From the NCBI RefSeq assembly GCF_014635245.1, contig NZ_BMCP01000002.1:124001-188000 (forward strand): a stretch of 64,000 bases of DNA, given 5' to 3'. The stretch's first letter is position 1. The number at the start of each line of letters is the position of its first letter. The position numbers and the translations under genes were made by a program. The notes beneath the pieces are model-generated. The model worked only from the letters and a program-made list of their open reading frames with translations, was not told the DNA's origin and did no database searches. The DNA comes from Agaricicola taiwanensis. GTDB taxonomy: Bacteria > Pseudomonadota > Alphaproteobacteria > Rhizobiales > Methylopilaceae. Of this stretch, positions 52,749 through 62,146 are shown piece by piece.

Positions 52749-54572
52749 TTGACCATCCGAATCGAAGACTACGCGATGATCGGTGACTGCGAGACGGCGG
52801 CCCTCGTATCGCACAACGGGTCGATCGACTGGCTCTGCTTTCCCCGATTTGATTCCTCTGCCTGTTTTGCCGCTCTGCTGGGAAATCCGGACAACGGACG
52901 CTGGCTGCTGACGCCGAAGGGACCATTGCTCCACCGCAGCAGGCGCTATCGCCGTGACACGCTGATCCTGGAGACGGAATACGAAACCGCCACAGGGGCG
53001 GCGACGGTGATCGACTTCATGCCGCTGCGCGACGGCTCGCGCGATCTCATCCGCATTGTTGCCGGAACGCGGGGCGAGGTCGAATTCGAGGTGGAGTTCA
53101 CCCTGCGCTGTGATTACGGACGCAGTGTCCCCTGGATCTCGCATGCCGATGATGGGGCGTTGGTGGCCATCGCCGGCCCGGACATGCTCGTTCTGCGCAC
53201 GCCTGTCGATCTCAAGGGCGAGGACATGCACACCGTCGGCACCTTCACTGTCTCGGCGGGTGAGAGGGTGCCATTCGTCCTGACGCATGCCGCCTCCCAT
53301 CTCGCCCCCCCGCCAGGCCGCAAGCCGTTCGGCGCGCTGGAGGAGACGGAGGCCTTCTGGCGAGACTTCACCGGCCGCTGTCCCAATGTCGGTCCCTGGA
53401 CCGAGGATGTGAAGCGCTCGCTGATCACGCTGAAGGCGCTGACCTATATGCCGACGGGCGGCATCGTGGCGGCCGCCACGACCTCCTTGCCCGAGCACAT
53501 CGGCGGCACGCGCAACTGGGACTATCGCATCTGCTGGCTGCGCGATGCCACCATGACGCTGCTCGCCTTCATGAAGCTCGGCTATTACGAGGAGGCGGAG
53601 GCCTGGCGCAACTGGCTGCTCCGCGCTGTCGCCGGCGATCCGGGCCAGATGCAGATCATGTACGGCCTGTCGGGCGAGCGGAACCTTCTGGAATGGGAAG
53701 TGCCCTGGCTGGAGGGCTTTCAGAATTCCAAGCCGGTGCGCGTCGGCAACGCCGCCGCCGAGCAATTCCAGCTCGATGTCTATGGCGAAGTGGCCGATGC
53801 CATGACGCAAGCCCTGCGCGGTGGGCTGCCCCGGCATCCGCGCACGGGTGCGCTGGCCGAAGTCATCATGCCCTATCTGGAGAAAGCCTGGCGGGAGCCG
53901 GACGAAGGCATCTGGGAGGTGCGGGGCCCGCGTCAGCACTTCACCCATTCAAAGGTGATGGCCTGGGTTGCCTTCGACCGCATCGCCACGCTTGCCGCCG
54001 AGACAGAAGGTGGCGACGAACTCGCTCGCCGATGGCGCCGCGCGGCCGATGAAATTCACGCCGATGTCTGCGAAAAAGGGTTTGATCCTGAACTGAACAC
54101 CTTCGTTCAAGCCTACGGATCCAAGGCCTTGGACGCCAGCCTGCTGCATATTCCGATGATGGGGTTCCTGCCACCGGACGATCCGCGGGTGATCGGCCTG
54201 GTAGCCGCCATCGAGCAGCACCTGACGGTGGACGGCCTCGTTCAGCGATATTCCACACATATGACAAACGATGGTTTGCCACCCGGCGAGGGCGTTTTCA
54301 TCGCGTGCAGCTTCTGGCTGGCCGACGTGCTCAACATGCAGGGCCGCAAGGAAGACGCGTTGCGCCTGTTCGAACGGCTGCGGGGGCTTGCCAACGACGT
54401 CGGTCTGATGTCGGAGGAGTACGACCCGGCGGCCAGGCAGATGCTGGGCAACTTCCCGCAGGCTTTCAGTCACGTGGGATTGATCAACACGGCGCTGAAC
54501 CTCGCCAGCCACCATGGACCGGCCGAGGAACGTGCGAAAACGGCCGAGGAGGCTGTTTTCGAGGCCGACTGA
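52749..54572 (+). CDS. Glycoside hydrolase family 15 protein (glucoamylase/trehalase-like)
   Basis: A 607-residue GH15 enzyme: N-terminal beta domain (IEDYAMIGDCETAALVSHNG, SIDWLCFPRFDSSACF) and the alpha/alpha barrel (GTRNWDYRICWLRDATMTL, QIMYGLSGERNLLEWEVPWL, EGIWEVRGPRQHFTHSKVM, LPPGEGVFIACSFWLADVL). The catalytic Glu pair is expected in the EGIWE and GEGVF segments. This bacterial subgroup includes trehalases and alpha-glucosidases; the substrate is not certain. The start is TTG 52749 behind GGGGAGA. No signal peptide, so cytosolic. Confidence 0.88.
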   Translation: MTIRIEDYAMIGDCETAALVSHNGSIDWLCFPRFDSSACFAALLGNPDNGRWLLTPKGPLLHRSRRYRRDTLILETEYETATGAATVIDFMPLRDGSRDLIRIVAGTRGEVEFEVEFTLRCDYGRSVPWISHADDGALVAIAGPDMLVLRTPVDLKGEDMHTVGTFTVSAGERVPFVLTHAASHLAPPPGRKPFGALEETEAFWRDFTGRCPNVGPWTEDVKRSLITLKALTYMPTGGIVAAATTSLPEHIGGTRNWDYRICWLRDATMTLLAFMKLGYYEEAEAWRNWLLRAVAGDPGQMQIMYGLSGERNLLEWEVPWLEGFQNSKPVRVGNAAAEQFQLDVYGEVADAMTQALRGGLPRHPRTGALAEVIMPYLEKAWREPDEGIWEVRGPRQHFTHSKVMAWVAFDRIATLAAETEGGDELARRWRRAADEIHADVCEKGFDPELNTFVQAYGSKALDASLLHIPMMGFLPPDDPRVIGLVAAIEQHLTVDGLVQRYSTHMTNDGLPPGEGVFIACSFWLADVLNMQGRKEDALRLFERLRGLANDVGLMSEEYDPAARQMLGNFPQAFSHVGLINTALNLASHHGPAEERAKTAEEAVFEAD

Positions 54573-54638
54573 GATCGAGCTTCTTGTGCCGAACGGCACG
54601 TTGAAGCTACAGAGGCCGGGGGAGCGGGGACCAGGCTG

Positions 54639-55055
54639 ATGAAAATCTCAAAGATCGCGGTGGCGTGCGCCTTCGTATTGATGCTGTCCGCATGCCAGTC
54701 AACTTCAGGGGGATCCGCTGGACAGGCGGCTCGAGCACATCACCATTCAGATAGGGTTCTTCTCGAGCAGAGAAGGCGGCTGGGCGACATCCCCGAGCGC
54801 GTCAGGCCTGTGGACGTGCGCTTCACAGGAAGTGCTTCTGGAATCCGGGAGTTCAAGCGGCGGATTAGTCGCGACGGCAAATGGAAGATTGTTCAGACGG
54901 TTTCTCTTGAGGGTGGTCGTTGGGCACTCGACATTCAGCGCTCGCAAGCTGTGACTCCGGAAGACGTCCGCGGCTTGGCCAAGGCCGGTATCGAGGCTGA
55001 ACTCCTGCACGACATTGAGTATGACGGCTGGGGCGCTGTTATCGTCACGAAATGA
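54639..55055 (+). CDS. Small lipoprotein with an RraB-like domain
   Basis: A 138-residue lipoprotein: signal MKISKIAVACAFVLMLSACQ with lipobox LSAC. After a Gly/Ala/His linker, the C-terminal 80 residues (VRFTGSASGIREFKRRI, WALDIQRSQAVTPEDVRGLA, AELLHDIEYDGWGAVIV) resemble the RraB/RNase E-inhibitor fold, whose signature is a terminal GxYDGW segment. Location in the periplasmic side of an envelope membrane would rule out RNase E as its target. The fold assignment is from pattern only. It follows the GH15 gene by 66 bases. Confidence 0.6.
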   Translation: MKISKIAVACAFVLMLSACQSTSGGSAGQAARAHHHSDRVLLEQRRRLGDIPERVRPVDVRFTGSASGIREFKRRISRDGKWKIVQTVSLEGGRWALDIQRSQAVTPEDVRGLAKAGIEAELLHDIEYDGWGAVIVTK

Positions 55056-55164
55056 GATTTCGCGCGCGACCACCCCTCAGCTTTCGATCACCGTTCCTGC
55101 CTTGAAAAAGCAGTCTGAGGATTTGATTCCGATTTTGACGGTAGCGCTTTGATGCTACTCGGCT

Positions 55165-55653
55165 TTAAGCAAAGCCCGCGCGCTTCAACCGTACGAAGAT
55201 CAGGTCCAGCGCCGAGAGGAAAGCGGACCGATCCTTGGCCGCGAAGGGGCGGGGGCCTCCGGTGACTTCACCGGCGGAACGCAACTGGTCCATGAGATTG
55301 CGGGTCGCCAAGGTCATGCCGATGCTTTCCTCGGTAAAGGGCTTTCCCTTCGGCGAGAGCACATCGGCGCCCGCCGCCACGCAGCGCGCGGCCAGCGGGA
55401 TGTCGGTGGTGATGACCACGGTGCCGCGACGGGCGCGTTCGGCGATCCAGTCGTCGGCCACATCGGGGCCGGCCGGGACGATCACGCGCTCGATCAGCGG
55501 ATCGCGCGGCACCTGCATGAAGCTGTTCGCCACGACATAGGTTTTGACGCCGTGGCGTACGGCCACGCGATAGGTCTCGTCCTTCACGGGGCAGGCGTCG
55601 GCGTCGATGTAGACCAGGATCTTTCGATCGTCGGAGGCAGTTTGGTTTTCCAT
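55165..55653 (-). CDS. DUF188 (YaiI/YqxD, UPF0178) family protein
   Basis: A 162-residue protein with a PIN-like fold family signature: [74 protein letters not shown] and [17 protein letters not shown]. Acidic residues suggest a metal-binding nuclease-like site, but the cellular role of the family is not established. ATG 55653 starts the conserved region; the open frame upstream is unconserved. It is transcribed away from the nrdA riboswitch. Confidence 0.88.
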   Translation of the reverse strand: MENQTASDDRKILVYIDADACPVKDETYRVAVRHGVKTYVVANSFMQVPRDPLIERVIVPAGPDVADDWIAERARRGTVVITTDIPLAARCVAAGADVLSPKGKPFTEESIGMTLATRNLMDQLRSAGEVTGGPRPFAAKDRSAFLSALDLIFVRLKRAGFA

Positions 55654-55860
55654 ACCGTGGGGAATAGCGCGGGTTTGGCGGCAGGGAAACAGGAGAGGGC
55701 GATCGCCGCCAACCGGCGGCCGCCCCGACAGTTTCAACGCCGCTTCAAAGCGCCAGTCCACCTCTCGCGAAATTCCTGCCTCTGGGGATTGCGGTGAAAT
55801 GTCGATGCTCGCTCCACGACCTATTGACGGCTTCATGCTTCTGGATACTAAATCTAGTCA

Positions 55861-56049
55861 TCGTGGTGCTCCCGACTCAGGATCGGGCTGGGAGCTAAGA
55901 GGGAATCCGGTAGGGCTGAGAGCAGCCTGATCCGGAGCTGCCCCCGCAACTGTGAGCGGTGAGCGTGTGCCGACCGGAGGCCACTGGTGTTTCGACACCG
56001 GGAAGGCCGGCACGACGCGACGATCCGCGAGCCAGGAGACCTGCCACGA
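55861..56049 (+). promoter_or_regulatory. Cobalamin riboswitch of nrdAB
   Basis: Full aptamer: P1 strands TCGTGG (55861-55866) and CCACGA (56044-56049) pair perfectly, enclosing AGAGGGAATCCGG (55898-55910), the B12 box CCGGAGCTGCCCCCGCAACTG and GCGAGCCAGGAGACCTGCC (56027-56045). It sits 131 bases before the nrdA ATG within a 526-base gap (55654-56179); the part before 55861 holds nothing else recognised. Confidence 0.96.
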
Positions 56050-56061
56050 CAAGTAAGTTTG

Positions 56062-56094
56062 AACGTCCACGGGCGGGGTGTACCGGTGGGTCGC
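56062..56094 (+). other. Conserved 33-base block downstream of the nrdA riboswitch
   Basis: Matches 30 of 33 bases with the block following the metE riboswitch (52440 down to 52408); the first 20 bases are identical. It begins 12 bases after the P1 stem closes. Confidence 0.6.
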
Positions 56095-56179
56095 TTGGCG
56101 AAGCGTGCGCACAGCCATGTGCGCCCGCCGTCTTGCCGTCCCTTCGGCCCATCTCCCAAAACAGTTGGGAAGAATGCCG

Positions 56180-59053
56180 ATGTCTCTCACTCTCGAAACC
56201 AGATCCGCCGATGGCGCCGGCCCCGCTCCAGTGGCACCGACGATCGCGCGCACGCCTGCCGAACCGGGATTCCAGGTCATCCGCCGCAACGGCGGAGTGA
56301 CGCCCTTCGACGCCACCAAGATCACCGTTGCCCTGACCAAGGCCTTCCTGGCTGTGGAAGGACATAGCGCGGCGGCCTCACGCCGCGTGCATGAGAGCGT
56401 CGAGGAGATGACGAGTCAGGTCGTCACCGCCCTGATGCGCCGCGCCGATACCGGCCGCACCTTCCACATCGAGGACATTCAGGACCAGGTGGAACTGGCC
56501 CTGATGCGCAGTGAGCACCACAAGGTGGCCCGCGCCTATGTGCTCTACCGCGAGGAGCGGGCTCGCGAGCGGTTGCAGGCCAAGGAAGAAACGCGGGAGG
56601 AGGCGTTCAGCCCCGCTCTGCGCATGAAAAACGCCGAGGGCGACCTCGTGCCGCTTAACGCCGCGCGCCTGACGATGCTGATCCGGGAAGCCTGCGAAGG
56701 CCTCGCCGACGTTTCGGCCGAGCCTGTACTCACCGAGACCAAGCGCAACCTTTATGATGGCATCTCAATCAAGGAACTGGCCCAGGCGCCGATCCTGGCC
56801 GCCCGCACGCTGATCGAGACCGAGCCGAACTACTCCTATGTTTCGGCCCGCCTGCTGCTCGACCTCTTGCGCCGTGAGGTTCTCACCGGCGTCATGGGAG
56901 CGCCTGAAGAGGCCACCCAGGCGCAGATGACCAAGCGTTACGCCGAATATTTCCCGGCCTATATCGCCAAGGGCATCCACGTCGATCTGCTCGACCCCGA
57001 GCTTGGCCGTTTTGACCTGGCGAGGCTCGCCGCCGCGCTGAAGCCGGAGCGCGACCTCAACTTCCAGTTCCTCGGCCTTCAGACGCTCTATGACCGCTAC
57101 TTCCTGCATCATCGCGGCACCCGCATCGAGCTGCCGCAGGCCTTCTTCATGCGCGTCGCCATGGGTCTTGCCCTGCGCGAGATCGATCGTGAAGCGAAAG
57201 CCATTGAGTTCTACGACCTGCTGTCGTCCTTCGACTTCATGGCCTCCACCCCGACGCTGTTCAACTCCGGCACCCAGCGTTCGCAGCTCTCGTCCTGCTT
57301 CCTGACCACCGTTGCCGATGACCTCGACGGCATCTTCAAGGCCATCAAGGACAATGCGCTGCTCGCCAAATATTCCGGCGGTCTCGGTAACGACTGGACG
57401 CCGGTGCGCGGCCTCGGCGCCCACATCAAGGGCACCAACGGCGAGAGCCAGGGCGTTGTGCCCTTCCTGAAGGTCGCCAACGACACGGCCATCGCCGTGA
57501 ACCAGGGCGGCAAACGCAAGGGCGCGGTCTGCGCTTACCTCGAGACCTGGCACATCGACCTCGAGGAATTCCTCGACCTCAGGAAGAACACGGGCGACGA
57601 TCGTCGCCGCACCCATGACATGAACACCGCAAACTGGGTGCCCGACCTCTTCATGCAGCGCGTGGAGGAAAACGGCGACTGGACCCTGTTCTCGCCCGAC
57701 GAGACGCCCGACCTGCACGACCTCTACGGTCCGGCCTTCGCCAAGGCCTATGAGGCCTATGAGGCGAAAGCGGCACGCGGCGAGATGCGCGTCTACAAGC
57801 AGATCAAGGCGCTGGACCTGTGGCGGCGCATGCTGACCATGCTGTTCGAGACCGGCCATCCCTGGGTCACCTTCAAGGATCCCTGCAATATCCGGTCGCC
57901 CCAGGGCCATGTGGGCGTGGTGCATTCGTCCAACCTCTGCACCGAGATCACGCTCAACACGTCGAAGGACGAGGTGGCGGTCTGCAACCTGGGTTCCATC
58001 AACCTCGCCCAGCATGTGACGCCCCAAGGCCTCGACATGGAGCGCCTGGCGCGCACGGTGAAGACGGCGACGCGGATGCTCGACAATGTCATCGACATCA
58101 ACTTCTACACCATCCCGGAGGCGCGGAACTCCAACCTGAAGCACCGGCCGGTCGGCCTTGGTCTCATGGGCTTCCAGGACGCGCTGCACACGCTGCGCAT
58201 CCCGACGGAATCGCAGGAAGCGGTGGAATTTGCCGACCGCAGCATGGAGGCGATCTCCTACCATGCCATCTCCGGCTCGGTGGATCTTGCCGAGGAGCGT
58301 GGCCGCTATCCGTCCTTCCAAGGCTCGCTCTGGTCCAAGGGCGTGCTGCCGATCGACAGCATTGAGCGGCTGGCGGAGGCGCGCGGCGGCGTGCTGGAGA
58401 TGGATCGTTCGCAGACGCTCGATTGGGAAGCCCTGCGCAAGCGGGTGAAGAAGAGCGGCATGCGCAACTCCAACGTCATGGCGATCGCGCCCACGGCGAC
58501 GATCTCCAACATCTGCGGCGTCGCCCAGTCCATCGAGCCCGCCTATCGCAACCTCTATGTGAAGTCGAACATGTCGGGCGATTTCACGCTGGTGAACCCG
58601 GCGCTGGTCAAGGACCTGAAGGAGCGCGGCCTCTGGGACGAGGTGATGATCTCGGACCTGAAGTATTTCGACGGCAGCCTTGGCGCCATCGACCGTGTGC
58701 CCGATGACCTGAAGGCGCTCTATGCGACCGCCTTCGAGATCGACAGCTCCTGGCTGATCGAGGCGGCGTCGCGCCGGCAGAAGTGGATCGACCAGGCGCA
58801 GTCGCTCAACCTCTATATCGCCAACCCGAACGGCAAGAAGCTGGACGCGCTCTATCGCTTCGCCTGGAAGCGCGGCCTGAAGACCACCTATTACCTGCGT
58901 TCGCAGAGCGCGACGCATGTGGAGAAATCGACGCTGAAGGGGACGGACGGCAAGCTGAACGCCGTTTCTGCCACGGTGGCGACGGCGGCTGAGCCCATCA
59001 CGGTTCCGAACGCCTGCTCCATCGACGATCCCACCTGTGAGGCTTGCCAGTAA
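56180..59053 (+). CDS. nrdA: Class I ribonucleotide reductase large subunit NrdA
   Basis: Reduces ribonucleoside diphosphates to deoxy forms together with NrdB. The 957-residue protein has an N-terminal ATP cone (about 25-125, FQVIRRNGGVTPFDATKITV). The ten-stranded barrel has the active-site residues: redox Cys in QRSQLSSCFLTT, Asn-Cys-Glu in SSNLCTEITL and the partner Cys in AVCNLGSINLAQ. The C terminus ends in a Cys pair (PTCEACQ) for reactivation by thioredoxin or glutaredoxin. ATG 56180 has GGGAAG seven bases upstream; ATG 56174 is possible. Controlled by a cobalamin riboswitch; nrdB follows 82 bases later. Confidence 0.95.
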   Translation: MSLTLETRSADGAGPAPVAPTIARTPAEPGFQVIRRNGGVTPFDATKITVALTKAFLAVEGHSAAASRRVHESVEEMTSQVVTALMRRADTGRTFHIEDIQDQVELALMRSEHHKVARAYVLYREERARERLQAKEETREEAFSPALRMKNAEGDLVPLNAARLTMLIREACEGLADVSAEPVLTETKRNLYDGISIKELAQAPILAARTLIETEPNYSYVSARLLLDLLRREVLTGVMGAPEEATQAQMTKRYAEYFPAYIAKGIHVDLLDPELGRFDLARLAAALKPERDLNFQFLGLQTLYDRYFLHHRGTRIELPQAFFMRVAMGLALREIDREAKAIEFYDLLSSFDFMASTPTLFNSGTQRSQLSSCFLTTVADDLDGIFKAIKDNALLAKYSGGLGNDWTPVRGLGAHIKGTNGESQGVVPFLKVANDTAIAVNQGGKRKGAVCAYLETWHIDLEEFLDLRKNTGDDRRRTHDMNTANWVPDLFMQRVEENGDWTLFSPDETPDLHDLYGPAFAKAYEAYEAKAARGEMRVYKQIKALDLWRRMLTMLFETGHPWVTFKDPCNIRSPQGHVGVVHSSNLCTEITLNTSKDEVAVCNLGSINLAQHVTPQGLDMERLARTVKTATRMLDNVIDINFYTIPEARNSNLKHRPVGLGLMGFQDALHTLRIPTESQEAVEFADRSMEAISYHAISGSVDLAEERGRYPSFQGSLWSKGVLPIDSIERLAEARGGVLEMDRSQTLDWEALRKRVKKSGMRNSNVMAIAPTATISNICGVAQSIEPAYRNLYVKSNMSGDFTLVNPALVKDLKERGLWDEVMISDLKYFDGSLGAIDRVPDDLKALYATAFEIDSSWLIEAASRRQKWIDQAQSLNLYIANPNGKKLDALYRFAWKRGLKTTYYLRSQSATHVEKSTLKGTDGKLNAVSATVATAAEPITVPNACSIDDPTCEACQ

Positions 59054-59135
59054 GGCCGCTTGTTACCATCCAACGTCATGGCTGGGCCTGGCCCGGCTAT
59101 GACGGAGAAAGCCAATCAACTCCAAGGATACCGCC

Positions 59136-60257
59136 ATGCTCGACTGGTCCGAACCGTCTGCAACTCCCAAAGTCCCCGTGGCCCCGCAGGCTGGCCCCAA
59201 GGCCGACGCCACCGGCCTCGGTGAGATCGAACGCGGCGGTGCCCGGGTTTCGGTCGACGACAAGGCCATGATCAACTGCCGCGCCGACGTGAACCAGCTC
59301 CTGCCGCTGAAATACAAATGGGCTTGGGACAAGTACCTCGCCGGCTGCAACAACCATTGGATGCCGACCGAAGTCTCCATGCAGGCGGACATCGCGCTGT
59401 GGAAGTCGCGCGACGGCCTGACCGAGGACGAGCGCCGCGCCATCAAACGCAACCTCGGCTTTTTCGCCGCCTCCGAGAGCCTCGTCGCCAACAACATCGT
59501 GCTGGCGATCTACCGCCACCTGACCAACCCCGAGTGCCGGCAGTATCTCTTGCGCCAAGCCTTCGAGGAGGCGGTGCACACCCACACCTTCCAGTACATC
59601 GTGGAGAGCCTTGGCCTCGATGAGGGTGAACTCTTCAACATGTACCGTGAGGTGCCCTCGATCACGGACAAGGCTGCCTGGGCGCTGAAGCACACCCAGA
59701 ACCTGGAGAACCCAGACTTCCAAACGGGCACGCTTGAGAGCGATCAGGCCTTCGTGCGCGATCTCATTGCCTTCTACGTCATCTTCGAAGGCATGTGGTT
59801 CTATACGGGCTTTGCACAGATCCTGTCGCTGGGCCGCCGCAACAAGATGGTCGGCATCGCCGAGCAGTACCAGTACATCCTGCGCGACGAGAGCATCCAT
59901 CTGAACTTCGGCATCGACGTGATCAACCAGATCAAGATCGAGAACCCGCAGATCTGGACCAAGACCTTCCAGGATGAGGTCCGTCAGATGGTGAAGGAGG
60001 CCGCCGAGCTGGAAGCCGCCTATGGCCGCGATACCATGCCGCGTGGCTTCCTCGGCCTGAACCCGGCGCTGTGCGAGCAGTACATGCACTTCATCGCCAA
60101 CCGTCGCTGCCAGCAGATCGGCCTCGCGCCTGTGTTCGCCGAGACGGAGAACCCGTTCCCCTGGATGTCTGAGGCCATGGACCTCAAGAAGGAGAAGAAC
60201 TTCTTCGAAACCCGCGTCATCGAATATCAGAACGGCGGCTCGCTGGCCTGGGACTGA
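59136..60257 (+). CDS. nrdB: Ribonucleotide reductase small subunit, class Ic type
   Basis: Makes the radical-generating metal site for NrdA. The 373-residue ferritin-like protein has metal ligands Glu114, Glu145, His148, Glu218, Glu252 and His255. The residue four after His148, a Tyr in class Ia enzymes, is Phe152, followed by Tyr154 ([14 protein letters not shown]). Every spacing equals that of Chlamydia R2 (E89, E120, H123, F127, Y129, E193, E227, H230) with a constant offset of 25, so this is predicted to be a class Ic Mn/Fe enzyme without a tyrosyl radical. Cotranscribed with nrdA. Confidence 0.94.
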   Translation: MLDWSEPSATPKVPVAPQAGPKADATGLGEIERGGARVSVDDKAMINCRADVNQLLPLKYKWAWDKYLAGCNNHWMPTEVSMQADIALWKSRDGLTEDERRAIKRNLGFFAASESLVANNIVLAIYRHLTNPECRQYLLRQAFEEAVHTHTFQYIVESLGLDEGELFNMYREVPSITDKAAWALKHTQNLENPDFQTGTLESDQAFVRDLIAFYVIFEGMWFYTGFAQILSLGRRNKMVGIAEQYQYILRDESIHLNFGIDVINQIKIENPQIWTKTFQDEVRQMVKEAAELEAAYGRDTMPRGFLGLNPALCEQYMHFIANRRCQQIGLAPVFAETENPFPWMSEAMDLKKEKNFFETRVIEYQNGGSLAWD

Positions 60258-60350
60258 CCCTCAGTCCTCTTGAACTTGCTTCGCATCGACATAGCTCGAA
60301 GGGGCGGCCGTCTGGTCGCTCCCTTTCTCATTTCAGCGGAACAGAGACCT

Positions 60351-61148
60351 ATGCAGATCGACCTCAGCGGCAAGACCGCCATCGTGACCGGCTCCACCGA
60401 AGGCATCGGCTATGCGGCCGCCGAGGGCCTCGTGCGTGCTGGTGCCAGTGTCGTGATCAACGGACGCGGGCAGGGCAAGGTGGATGTCGCCGTGGCGCGT
60501 GTGGGGGCGGCGGTCGCGGGTGCCACCGTGCGTGGTGTCGCGGCTGATCTCTCGACCGCCGAGGGCTGCGGGATCCTCACACGGGCTGTTCCGTCGGCAG
60601 ATATTCTCGTCAACAACCTCGGCGTCTTTGGCCCGCAGCCGTTCTTCGACATTCCCGACGGCGAATGGGAGCGTTTCTTCCAGACCAACATCATGTCGGG
60701 TGTCCGTCTGTCGCGCGCCTACATGACGGGCATGATGGAGCGCGGATGGGGAAGGGTGGTGTTCCTGTCCTCCGAATCCGCCCTCAACATTCCGGCTGAC
60801 ATGATCCACTACGGCGTGACGAAGACGGCTCTGCTTGGCCTCTCGCGCGGTCTGGCTAAACTGGCGGCCGGCAGCGGCGTCACGGTGAATGCTGTGCTTC
60901 CCGGGCCCACGATGTCGGAAGGTGTCGAGCGCATGCTGTCTGATGAAGCTGAAAAGTCGGGCAAGACGCTCGAGCAGACGGGCGAGGAATTCGTGAAGCG
61001 CGAGCGGCCGTCATCGATCATCCAGCGTGTCGCGCGGCCGGAGGAGGTCGCCAATATGATCGTCTATGTCTGCTCGCCTCAGGCCTCGGCCAGCACCGGC
61101 GCGGCGCTCAGGGTCGACGGCGGTGTGGTCGACAGCATCGTGCCGTAG
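60351..61148 (+). CDS. Short-chain dehydrogenase/reductase
   Basis: A 265-residue classical SDR: NAD(P) motif VTGSTEGIGYAAAEGL, NNLGVFGPQPFF, catalytic Ser in VVFLSSESALN and YGVTK, and the C-terminal STGAALRVDGGVVDSI. The sequence resembles oxidoreductases of unknown substrate found widely in Proteobacteria. ATG 60351 starts the conserved first strand (MQIDLSGKTAIV). It follows nrdB by about 90 bases and may be partly cotranscribed. Confidence 0.88.
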   Translation: MQIDLSGKTAIVTGSTEGIGYAAAEGLVRAGASVVINGRGQGKVDVAVARVGAAVAGATVRGVAADLSTAEGCGILTRAVPSADILVNNLGVFGPQPFFDIPDGEWERFFQTNIMSGVRLSRAYMTGMMERGWGRVVFLSSESALNIPADMIHYGVTKTALLGLSRGLAKLAAGSGVTVNAVLPGPTMSEGVERMLSDEAEKSGKTLEQTGEEFVKRERPSSIIQRVARPEEVANMIVYVCSPQASASTGAALRVDGGVVDSIVP

Positions 61149-61157
61149 CGGCACGCG

Positions 61158-62024
61158 TCAGATCAGGTCGCCGGTCCAGGTGACCTTGAAGGCGCCGTCG
61201 GTGCTGCGCGAGCGGAGGGCCGCGCGGCAGGTCCAGGCTCCCGGGCCGCCTTCGATGTCATAGACCAGATAGCCGCCGGCGCAGGAGGGCCCGCCCATGA
61301 CGGGGATGCGGTGCCCGTTGCCCACCATTTCCGTGCGCTCCAGCTTGTGGTCGTGCCCGTGGATGATGAGCTCCGCCCCGCCTTCGAGGATGGCATCGGC
61401 CACCCGCCGGATGTCGGTGAGGCGGCGCACACGCGCAACGCCGAAGGCATTGGGAGGGTGATGGATCATCAGGATGCGGAAGAGGCCGCGCCCGTCGAGG
61501 CTCTTCAATGTCGTCGCCAGCCGTTCCGTCTGCTCGCGCCCCAGTTTGCCGGAAGCCGAGAAAGGGCCCGTCGGCACGGCGGAGGACACACCCACGAAGG
61601 CGATGTTGCCGCGCAGCCGGACGTAGGGGAAGTTGTGATCGTTGTCCGTGAGACCCTCATCACCGCGCATGTAGCCGCCCCAGAGGCGTTCAGGCTCACC
61701 GATGATGGCTTTTACATAGGCATCGTGGTTGCCCGGCACGAAGGAGACGTCCGCGGGCGCGCCCATGCTTTCCAGAAAGAGCTTGGCCACTTCGAATTCG
61801 CCGGGCAGGGCGATGTTGACAAGATCGCCGGTGACAGCGGTGTGATCAGGTTTCTGCTCGAGGACGTCAGCCACCAAGGCTTCGATCAGCCCGCCCCTGT
61901 TCTTCCTTCGCCGCAGAAGCTGAAAGTTGGTGAAGCCAAGGACGCGCTTGCCCGCCAACTCGCGAAGGCGAGGGCGTGGCAGGGGCCCCAGATGGGCGTC
62001 AGTTACATGAGCAAGACGAAACAC
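61158..62024 (-). CDS. Calcineurin-like metallophosphoesterase
   Basis: A 288-residue dinuclear-metal phosphoesterase. All five motif blocks are visible: HVTDAHLG, TAVTGDLVN, FVPGNHDAYV, MIHHPPNAF and IIHGHDHKLE. The fold acts on nucleotides, cyclic nucleotides, lipid-linked diphosphates or proteins; nothing here fixes the substrate. It is convergent with the SDR gene, nine bases apart. Confidence 0.89.
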   Translation of the reverse strand: MFRLAHVTDAHLGPLPRPRLRELAGKRVLGFTNFQLLRRRKNRGGLIEALVADVLEQKPDHTAVTGDLVNIALPGEFEVAKLFLESMGAPADVSFVPGNHDAYVKAIIGEPERLWGGYMRGDEGLTDNDHNFPYVRLRGNIAFVGVSSAVPTGPFSASGKLGREQTERLATTLKSLDGRGLFRILMIHHPPNAFGVARVRRLTDIRRVADAILEGGAELIIHGHDHKLERTEMVGNGHRIPVMGGPSCAGGYLVYDIEGGPGAWTCRAALRSRSTDGAFKVTWTGDLI

Positions 62025-62093
62025 GAGTGGGGTCTAACGCGCTCGCAAGGTCGCAATCAATCGGCATTCTTCGTTATGGTGCGAAAAATGCAA

Positions 62094-62115
62094 AAGGCCA
62101 GCGACGGCTGGCCTT
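62094..62115 (-). terminator. Intrinsic terminator after the small ORF
   Basis: Stem AAGGCCAGC / GCTGGCCTT with a GACG loop. Read on the minus strand it is followed by a TTTT-containing run (TTTTGCATTTTT), so it ends a leftward transcript coming from the small ORF at 62147-62260. Confidence 0.8.
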
Positions 62116-62146
62116 CAATCCTGGTAGCTGAACCCCGTTTAGGAGA

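Noticed and set aside
56765-58918. A roughly 700-codon open frame antisense to nrdA
   Set aside because: Lies wholly inside nrdA, whose active-site residues are intact; the antisense translation has no recognisable domain.
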